From: Rubrobacter sp.
GTDB lineage: Bacteria > Actinomycetota > Rubrobacteria > Rubrobacterales > Rubrobacteraceae
Direction of reading: 5' to 3'
DNA: 5,354 nucleotides
NCBI GenBank assembly: GCA_016781725.1
Contig: JADDPU010000358.1
Span: 1 to 5,354 of the forward strand
Shown: in pieces, positions 1 to 4,225 of the stretch
How positions within the stretch are numbered: position 1 is the stretch's first letter
How the letters are laid out: every line of letters starts with the position of its first letter
Notes under the pieces: generated by a model
What the model saw: only the letters and a program-made list of their open reading frames with translations
Told to the model about the DNA's origin: nothing
The model's database searches: none
Position numbers and translations under genes: made by a program

Positions 1-4
1 CCGG

Positions 5-316
5 ATGAGGGACGCCTCCAAGGAGTTGGAAGAGGCGACCCGCGAGTCCTACAGGGCCGCCGTGGACCGGGCCTTCGAGGTCCAGAAGGGCGGCATGCGC
101 CTCTCCCGGAGGTTCTTCGAGAACTGGATCGAGACGCTCGAGTACCAGACCGAGCTGAGCCGTCGTACCCTGCAGAACTTGCAGGAGATCGTCCGGGAGC
201 AGCACGAGGTCTTCGAGGAGCTCTCCCGGGAGTCCATGGACGCCTACGACGGCTTCCTCGACTCGCTCTCCGAGTACCACGAGGAGGTCTCGAAGAGAGG
301 GGAAGACGAGGAGTAG
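5..316 (+). CDS. Small coiled-coil, phasin-like protein (function unknown; 5' end may be cut)
   Basis: The 103-residue product is almost entirely charged, amphipathic helix with no glycine- or proline-rich breaks, no signal peptide and no membrane segment. Residues about 10-95 show repeated spacing of hydrophobic and aromatic residues (RRFFENWIETLEYQ near 35-48, then LQNLQEIV and HEVFEELS), as in long helical bundles. The pattern resembles phasins, the surface proteins of polyhydroxyalkanoate granules, and similar helical proteins, but this is a resemblance of style and not a motif match, so no function is assigned. The C-terminus is a typical acidic tail ending in EDEE. The ATG at 5 is the first possible start in the window. 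No ribosome binding site can be judged with only four bases before it, and the frame is open to the left edge, so the true start may lie upstream. It ends 24 bases before the promoter of the next gene, with no clear terminator between them. Confidence 0.72.
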   Translation: MRDASKELEEATRESYRAAVDRAFEVQKGGMRLSRRFFENWIETLEYQTELSRRTLQNLQEIVREQHEVFEELSRESMDAYDGFLDSLSEYHEEVSKRGEDEE

Positions 317-339
317 CCAAACCGTCGTGCGCCAACGCC

Positions 340-368
340 TTGAAGGTCGGCCCTTCTTTGTATACATT
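340..368 (+). promoter_or_regulatory. Putative sigma70-type promoter of the hydrolase gene
   Basis: TTGAAG at 340-345 resembles a -35 box. It is followed after 17 bases by TACATT (363-368), or after 15 bases by the overlapping TATACA (361-366), as the -10 box. This is an A+T-rich island in otherwise very GC-rich DNA and lies 40-50 bases before the hydrolase start. The -10 area also contains the perfect 8-base palindrome TGTATACA (359-366), which could be a small operator. Each box matches consensus at four of six positions, so the call is moderate. Confidence 0.5.
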
Positions 369-409
369 AGAGGTGGTAAGCCAGTCGACGGGAGTTGCAG
401 CACCGGGTA

Positions 410-1804
410 ATGCAGGAGGAAGAGCTTCCACAAAGCCTCTCCAGAGCGCCGGTCGCCCGAGGCTTGGATCGCGTAAACCCGCTCGCCGCGGGTGTTCTCA
501 GGCGCAACGGCCTGAAGTCCTGGACCAAGCCTGCCCCCTCCCTGTACCCGCACCAGTGGAGTTGGGACTCGGCGTTTATAGCGCTGGGGCTTGCGCACGT
601 GGACAACCGCCGCGCGACTAGCGAGCTCGAGACGCTCTTCGCGAGCCAGTGGTCCACGGGCAAGGTGCCCCACATCGTCTTCAACCCCGAGGCCCCGCCC
701 AAGAGCTACTTCCCCGACGCGGAGCGCTGGAACTCTTCGGCGCTCTCGGAGCACGCCCCCGCCGGCCCACGCACCAGCGGCCTGTGCCAGCCGCCGGTCC
801 ACGCGTTGGCCGTGAAGCGCATCTGGGAGACCTCGCGGGGCAAGGACGAGCGGCACGCGGCGCGCGCCCGGGCGTTCCTCAGAGACAACTACCCCCGCCT
901 GTTCGCCTGGCACCGGTACCTGGCCACCGCCCGCGATCCCGAGGGGTCGGGGCTCGTGACCATCTACCACCCGTGGGAGAGCGGCACGGACAACTCCCCG
1001 CGCTGGGATGAAGCCCTCGCCAGGGTCTCGGTAGGGGAGGTCCCGCCCTACACCCGCTACGACCTCCAGCACGTCGCGGACCCCTCCCACCGTCCCACGG
1101 ACGAGGAGTACGACCGCTACCTCTGGCTGCTGGAGTTGCTCAAGCGGGCCCGCTACGAGGAGGCGGCGATCTACGAGTCGCACCCGTTCCTGGTCAAGGA
1201 CGTGCTTTTCAGCGCCGTGCTGGTCGCGGCCAACGAGGCATTGTTGGAGATAGCGGAGGTCGTCGGGGCGCCGAGGGAAGAGCGCGCGCTGGTGGAGGCC
1301 TGGATCGAGCGCGGCCGCCACGGCTTGGACGAGCAGTGGGACCCTGGGCTCGGACTCTGCGTCGACCACGACGTGCTCGCGGGGGAGCCGCTGCGCGTCC
1401 GCACGGTGGCGGGCTTCGCGCCCGTAATCGCCGGCGACCCTGGCCGCGAGAGGATCAAAGCACTCCTCAAAACCCTGGATTCCCCGGCCTTCGCGGGGCA
1501 CCCGCGGCTGCGCCGGCCGCTGCCGCCGAGCACCAGCCCCGAGGACCCCGGCTTCCATTCCAGAAGCTACTGGCGAGGACCCGTCTGGCCGGTCGCGAAC
1601 TGGCTCTTGTGGTGGTCGCTCGGACGCGCCGGAGAGCACGACCGGGCGTCGAGCCTGCGCCGCGAGACCCTCGAGGGCCTCGCGGAAGGCGGCTTCGCGG
1701 AGTACTTCGAGCCCTTCACCGGCGAGGCCCTCGGCTCCACCGAGCAGTCCTGGACCGCTGCTGTCGCCCTCGACATGCTCGCCACGCAGAACGGTAGCGC
1801 CTAA
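410..1804 (+). CDS. Mannosylglycerate/glucosylglycerate hydrolase (GH63-type)
   Basis: Hydrolyses the compatible solutes mannosylglycerate and/or glucosylglycerate to the sugar plus D-glycerate, probably in the cytoplasm since no signal peptide is seen. The 464-residue protein is a single (alpha/alpha)6-barrel glycosidase of the usual family length (about 430-460). Visible family motifs, numbered from ATG 410, are LYPHQWSWDSAF (WSWD at 50-53), QPPVHA, YHPWESGTDNSPRWD with the expected catalytic acid Asp194, DEEYDRYLWLLE, YWRGPVWP (387-394), and EYFEPFTGE with the expected catalytic base Glu434, then STEQSWTAA. The Asp and Glu positions are close to those I recall for the mycobacterial glucosylglycerate hydrolase (182 and 419). 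Start choice: TTG 395 has GGGAG directly against it with no spacing. ATG 410 fits family length better but is 15 bases from that GGGAG, so the start is uncertain. No synthesis gene (mpgS/gpgS) is adjacent. The preference between mannosyl and glucosyl substrate cannot be read from the sequence. Confidence 0.92.
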   Translation: MQEEELPQSLSRAPVARGLDRVNPLAAGVLRRNGLKSWTKPAPSLYPHQWSWDSAFIALGLAHVDNRRATSELETLFASQWSTGKVPHIVFNPEAPPKSYFPDAERWNSSALSEHAPAGPRTSGLCQPPVHALAVKRIWETSRGKDERHAARARAFLRDNYPRLFAWHRYLATARDPEGSGLVTIYHPWESGTDNSPRWDEALARVSVGEVPPYTRYDLQHVADPSHRPTDEEYDRYLWLLELLKRARYEEAAIYESHPFLVKDVLFSAVLVAANEALLEIAEVVGAPREERALVEAWIERGRHGLDEQWDPGLGLCVDHDVLAGEPLRVRTVAGFAPVIAGDPGRERIKALLKTLDSPAFAGHPRLRRPLPPSTSPEDPGFHSRSYWRGPVWPVANWLLWWSLGRAGEHDRASSLRRETLEGLAEGGFAEYFEPFTGEALGSTEQSWTAAVALDMLATQNGSA

Positions 1805-1987
1805 ACCACTTCTCACAGGCGAAAATCCAGGCCCCCGTAGCAACGCTCATGAGAACTCAAACTCTTCGGTACGGCTCCCCCGGCAGGCCCCGAAAGAAGG
1901 AGTGAGCTAATCGGGGTCGGGGCGCAGACGGCGATCAGCGATCGAACCTCCCACCTGGCGTCGGATAGACTACATCGTCCGCGGTGC

Positions 1988-2016
1988 TTACGGTCTAATG
2001 AAAGGACCGCTATAGT
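1988..2016 (+). promoter_or_regulatory. Putative ferritin promoter
   Basis: TATAGT at 2011-2016 matches the -10 consensus at five of six positions. A poor -35 candidate, TTACGG (1988-1993), sits 17 bases upstream, so the promoter may depend on an activator or on the -10 element. Transcription would begin near 2023, giving a leader of about 30 bases before ATG 2053. The rest of the intergenic region (1805-1987) contains no gene or RNA I can support, and no hairpin with a U-run that would end the hydrolase transcript. Confidence 0.5.
1991..2009. promoter_or_regulatory. Inverted repeat between -35 and -10: operator candidate
   Basis: CGGTCTAATGAAAGGACCG is a 19-base interrupted palindrome with perfect 5-base arms (CGGTC / GACCG) around a 9-base A+T-rich centre. 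It fills the spacer of the ferritin promoter and ends one base before the TATAGT box, the classic position for a repressor or a MerR-type activator. The arms do not match the Fur consensus that I know, so the regulator is unidentified. Confidence 0.4.
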
Positions 2017-2052
2017 AGGGTTAGGGACAGCGGAGAAGAAAGGGTGAGCGCC

Positions 2053-2565
2053 ATGCTCGGCGAGGCGATCCAGGACGCGATGAACGAACAGATCAAGAAC
2101 GAGTTCTATTCTGCTTACCAGTACCTCTCGATGGCGGCCTACTGCGAGTCGGCGAGCCTCCCGGGGTTCGCGCGCTGGATGCGGGCCCAGGCGCGGGAGG
2201 AGACCGAACACGCTATGAAGTTCTACGATTTCGTCCTCGACCGCAACGGCCGGGTCGTACTGCAGACGATCGAAGGACCATTGGTCGAGTTCGGCTCGCC
2301 CCTCGAGGTCTTCGAGCGGGCGCTCGCCCACGAGCAGAAGGTCACGGCCATGATCAACGACCTGTACGGGCTCGCAGTGAGGGAGAACGACTACGCGAGC
2401 CAGGCCTTCTTGCAGTGGTTCGTGACCGAGCAGGTCGAGGAGGAGAAGAATGCGGGTGAGGTCGTCGAGACGCTGAAGATGGTCGGGGATAAGAGCGAGG
2501 CGCTCTTCCTGCTCGACCGGGAACTCGGCCAGCGCGATAGCGCGGAGCAGGCCGGCGAGGCTTAG
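2053..2565 (+). CDS. ftn: Bacterial ferritin (non-haem, FtnA type)
   Basis: Iron-storage protein that oxidises Fe(II) and stores it as a mineral inside a 24-subunit cytoplasmic shell. Numbered from ATG 2053, the four-helix-bundle residues fall exactly on E. coli FtnA positions: Glu17 (NEFYSAY), Tyr24, Glu49/Glu50/His53 (REETEHAMKF), Glu94 (HEQKV), and Glu126, Gln127, Glu129, Glu130 (TEQVEEEK). All ferroxidase A/B ligands and the third-site C glutamates are therefore present. This is ferritin and not bacterioferritin, since the FtnA-type C-site and TEQ-EEE helix are present. The length of 170 residues is normal. An in-frame GTG at 2044 would add MSA, with GGAG at 2032-2035 as its ribosome binding site. 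I prefer ATG 2053 because AAAGG (2039-2043) is well spaced before it and because it reproduces family numbering. The gene has its own promoter and is probably transcribed alone. Partial protection against Fenton chemistry is a reasonable inferred role. Confidence 0.95.
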   Translation: MLGEAIQDAMNEQIKNEFYSAYQYLSMAAYCESASLPGFARWMRAQAREETEHAMKFYDFVLDRNGRVVLQTIEGPLVEFGSPLEVFERALAHEQKVTAMINDLYGLAVRENDYASQAFLQWFVTEQVEEEKNAGEVVETLKMVGDKSEALFLLDRELGQRDSAEQAGEA

Positions 2566-2604
2566 AGGGCACCCGGGATCACGAGTCTTCAGGGAGCGCG
2601 GGCC

Positions 2605-2973
2605 ATGCGGGAGATGACGGCCGCAGAACGGCGAGGGTTCTTGCTCGACCGGCGAGCCTCGCCACGGTGCGCGCCGACGGCAGGCCGCACGTTGCCCCGA
2701 TCTGGCTCGACCTCGACGGCGAGACGGTGGTGTTTACTAGCGGCGAGGGCACCGTGAAGGGGCGGGACATGGCGCGTGATCCCGGGGTGAGCCTGTGCAT
2801 CGACTACGACGAGCCGCCTTTCCACTTCGTCATGATAGAGGGCACGGCGGGGTTGACGTCCGGCGATCCCGACCTCCTCTACCGGGCGACGCGCTTGGGC
2901 GGGTGCTACATGGGCGCAGAGCGGGCCGGTCACGCCGCAGGAGGTTGTCGGCCATAGGGATATCGCGCACTAA
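2605..2973 (+). pseudogene. Decayed PPOX-family (flavin/F420-binding split-barrel) oxidoreductase gene
   Basis: Three pieces of one PPOX-family gene are spread over two frames. Piece 1 begins at ATG 2605, eight bases after AGGGAG (2591-2596), and reads MREMTAAERRGFLLDR. Left in that frame it stops at 2755-2757 after 50 residues. Piece 2, in the next frame from about 2652 to 2927, carries the core: ASLATVRADGRPHVAPIW, VVFTSGEGTVKGRDMARDP, PPFHFVMIEGTA and ATRLGGCYMGAERA. Piece 3 returns to the first frame from 2929 and ends VTPQEVVGHRDIAH with a stop at 2971-2973, matching the usual VTPT-VVAH-DIAD tail. Family members normally have about 15 residues (EEYGRRN-VPGELLVR type) between GADRA and VTPT. 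These are missing, so the second lesion is a real deletion of roughly 45-50 bases. The first lesion lacks at least one base and possibly two or three codons. A core reading from GTG 2667 to 2957 is open (96 residues) but has lost both ends and is unlikely to fold normally. Confidence 0.75.
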
Positions 2974-3034
2974 GCCGGAGGTGCTCGGCCTCTCGCGGCC
3001 TGCCCGCCCGCGTCCCGTTCTCGGGCGAGTACGC

Positions 3035-3049
3035 TATGATCTGACGGTG
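3035..3049 (+). promoter_or_regulatory. -10 box placed for leaderless transcription of the Nudix gene
   Basis: TATGAT (3035-3040) matches the -10 consensus at five of six positions. With the usual six-base discriminator the first transcribed base is 3047, exactly the G of the in-frame GTG start. There is no purine-rich ribosome binding site in the 20 bases before that GTG. No good -35 box is present: 3012-3017 reads GTCCCG. This arrangement is typical of leaderless genes in Actinobacteria and Deinococcus. A small symmetric element CCCG-TTCT-CGGG lies just upstream at 3014-3025. Confidence 0.6.
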
Positions 3050-3748
3050 GAAGACTTTGGCGCAGAGATGGGTGGGGTGAGGGACCCTGGCTCGCAGGGC
3101 TTGGGGGGTCTTCTGCGCGAGGCCGTGTCCCGCCCTTTGGGCGAGTGGCGCGAGGTCTACGAGAGCTTCTCGCCGGTGGACCTGAGGACCGGCGAGCGTC
3201 GGCCGCGCATCCCACCGCCGGACGCGGACGCCAGGCGCGCGGCTGTGCTCGTTCCCGTCCTGCTGGAGAAGGGGGATGGGCGGCTGGTGTACACGGTAAG
3301 GAAGGACAGCCTCGCCGACCACGCCGGCCAGATCTCCTTTCCGGGCGGCAGCGCCGATGCGGGAGACGAATCGCTCCTGGCGACGGCCCTGCGCGAGGCG
3401 GAGGAGGAGATCGACCTCAGGCCCGAGCTGGTCGAGGTGATAGGGGAGCTCGAGGAGATGTACATCCCGCCCTCGAACTTCCGGGTGAGCCCGTTCGTTG
3501 GCCTGTTGCCACCGGAGGCCGAGATGGTCCTGGCCCCGGACGAGGTGGAGGAGATCTTCACGGTCTCCCTCTCGACGCTCGCCGCCCCGCAGACCTTCCG
3601 ACGGGTCCTCTGGCGCCGCGAGGGGCGCGACTACGAGGTGCCCGTCTTCGCCATCGAGGGCCCGGCGCCGCGCAATATCTGGGGGGCGACCGCCGCGATG
3701 ACCGCGGGTTTGCTGGCCCGTCTCGGATGGAGAGGGTACCGGAGGTAA
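3047..3748 (+). CDS. Nudix hydrolase, probable CoA pyrophosphatase (NudL/NUDT7-like)
   Basis: Expected to cleave CoA or acyl-CoA at the pyrophosphate, giving 3',5'-ADP and phosphopantetheine, in the cytoplasm with a divalent metal. Numbered from GTG 3047 (233 residues), the protein has a charged N-terminal region of about 65 residues, then the CoA-Nudix (UPF0035) signature VYTVRKDSLADHAGQISFPGG at 81-101. The Nudix helix follows, with Glu108 and REAEEEIDL at 116-124, supplying the metal-binding glutamates. The family C-terminal motif NIWGATAAMTAGLL is at about 210-223. The usual Nudix-box glycine (EExGU) is Asp123 here. E. coli NudL also lacks that glycine, as I recall it, so this need not mean loss of activity. 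The open frame extends upstream through the PPOX remnant, but the residues there look like out-of-frame PPOX. GTG 3047 is preferred because of the -10 box; ATG 3068 and GTG 3077 are alternatives. The gene runs directly into the membrane-protein gene. CoA specificity is inferred from the signature. Confidence 0.88.
   Translation: MEDFGAEMGGVRDPGSQGLGGLLREAVSRPLGEWREVYESFSPVDLRTGERRPRIPPPDADARRAAVLVPVLLEKGDGRLVYTVRKDSLADHAGQISFPGGSADAGDESLLATALREAEEEIDLRPELVEVIGELEEMYIPPSNFRVSPFVGLLPPEAEMVLAPDEVEEIFTVSLSTLAAPQTFRRVLWRREGRDYEVPVFAIEGPAPRNIWGATAAMTAGLLARLGWRGYRR
3741..3745 (+). promoter_or_regulatory. Ribosome binding site of the membrane-protein gene
   Basis: GGAGG immediately precedes the TAA stop (3746-3748) of the Nudix gene and lies 10 bases before GTG 3756. 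It sets the start of the following gene and implies that ribosomes finishing the Nudix reading frame are close to the next start, so translation of the two is probably coupled. A second GTG at 3759 is 13 bases away and less likely. Confidence 0.7.
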
Positions 3749-3755
3749 GAGCGTC

Positions 3756-4160
3756 GTGGTGCCGCGCCTGGTCGCAGTTCTCCTCTTCGGGCTGATGCTC
3801 CTGGTCGAGACTATACAGGCCTACGGTCTGGTCCGCGCCTTGACCGACCCTGCGCCCGTCGCACAACGACTGGGTATCTCGCCCGGGGCAGAGCTGGTGC
3901 GCGCCGGGATACTCCTGATCCTGGCCGTGACCGTGGCGCTCGGCGCGCTCCTGGCCGCGGTGGGGATGATCGGCCGGAGACGCGAGCTATTCCTCGTAGC
4001 CGCCGCCGTGTGCGCCGCCGGGTATCTCTTGCTCGGGTGCTACCAGGTGTTGAGCGGCACGCTGCAACTCGGCTCTGGCGGCGTGGTGCTCTCCGGGGTG
4101 ATCTACCTGGTCCTCGCCGCCCTCGCCTACGCCATGCGCCGCTCCGTGGTCGAGGAGTGA
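3756..4160 (+). CDS. Small four-helix integral membrane protein, function unknown
   Basis: The 134-residue hydrophobic protein has four predicted membrane helices at about residues 4-24, 48-72, 78-99 and 108-127. A polar loop (about 28-46, DPAPVAQRLGISPGAE) joins helices 1 and 2, and a tight basic turn GRRRE (73-77) joins helices 2 and 3. By the positive-inside rule this turn and the C-terminal RRSVVEE would be cytoplasmic. I recognise no catalytic or transport motif, and the family cannot be named from sequence alone. It has no promoter of its own in the 7-base gap after the Nudix gene, and its GGAGG overlaps the end of that gene, so the two form a likely two-gene operon. Neighbourhood does not reveal a shared function. 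The gene is followed by a strong hairpin at 4178-4205. Confidence 0.8.
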   Translation: MVPRLVAVLLFGLMLLVETIQAYGLVRALTDPAPVAQRLGISPGAELVRAGILLILAVTVALGALLAAVGMIGRRRELFLVAAAVCAAGYLLLGCYQVLSGTLQLGSGGVVLSGVIYLVLAALAYAMRRSVVEE

Positions 4161-4177
4161 CGCGGCCGATACTAGCG

Positions 4178-4205
4178 GGTGCCTTCACCGACCGGTGAGG
4201 GCGCC
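4178..4205. terminator. Long hairpin/palindrome between operon end and MFS gene (terminator or operator)
   Basis: The core TCACCGACCGGTGA (4185-4198) is a perfect palindrome with 6-base arms around AC. Pairing continues outward: 4184/4199 as G-U, 4181-4183 with 4200-4202, 4180/4203 as G-U, and 4178-4179 with 4204-4205. As RNA this gives about 12 base pairs, two of them G-U, closed by a four-base loop. It sits 17 bases after the membrane-protein stop, as a terminator would, but the downstream stretch is only moderately pyrimidine-rich and has no U-run. As DNA it covers the -35 zone of the MFS promoter, so it could instead bind a repressor. Confidence 0.5.
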
Positions 4206-4211
4206 GCCTGA

Positions 4212-4217
4212 TAGATT
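4212..4217 (+). promoter_or_regulatory. -10-like box before the MFS gene
   Basis: TAGATT matches the TANNNT core of a -10 element and lies eight bases before the only plausible start codon, GTG 4226. The predicted first transcribed base is 4224-4226, so the message would have no or almost no leader. No good -35 is found at normal spacing, and TTCACC (4184-4189) is 22 bases away. Confidence 0.4.
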
Positions 4218-4225
4218 CTCTCTTC

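Noticed and set aside
373..621. Out-of-frame open stretch overlapping the start of the hydrolase; a GTG at 373 would coincide with a start 7 bases after TATACA.
   Set aside because: The translation is rich in Arg, Ala, Pro and Gly with no motif, as expected of an alternate frame in GC-rich coding DNA, and the hydrolase frame carries the clear family motifs.
1931..1943. Direct repeat GCGATC-A-GCGATC upstream of the ferritin promoter.
   Set aside because: Two 6-base copies are easily produced by chance in GC-rich DNA, and no third copy or symmetry is seen.
1937..1950. Minus-strand GGTTCGATC resembling a tRNA T-loop, raising the idea of a tRNA or tRNA fragment in 1890-1980.
   Set aside because: The flanking bases do not form a T-stem, and no anticodon or acceptor stem can be drawn.
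2016..2026. Telomere-like TAGGGTTAGGG downstream of the ferritin -10 box.
   Set aside because: Only one and a half repeat units, in a bacterial leader region; best explained by chance.
1813..2331. 172-codon open frame on the minus strand covering the ferritin 5' half and the intergenic region.
   Set aside because: It is mostly antisense to a convincing ferritin gene, shows no domain and has no ribosome binding site I can see. High GC content readily creates such frames.
2795..3046. Upstream extension of the Nudix open frame back to ATG 2795.
   Set aside because: This stretch is the PPOX gene read out of frame (Arg- and His-rich, no family similarity), and a promoter and start fit better at 3047.
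3145..3795. 216-codon open frame overlapping the Nudix gene in another frame.
   Set aside because: Low-complexity Gly/Arg/Ala product without motifs; it is a shadow of the Nudix coding frame.
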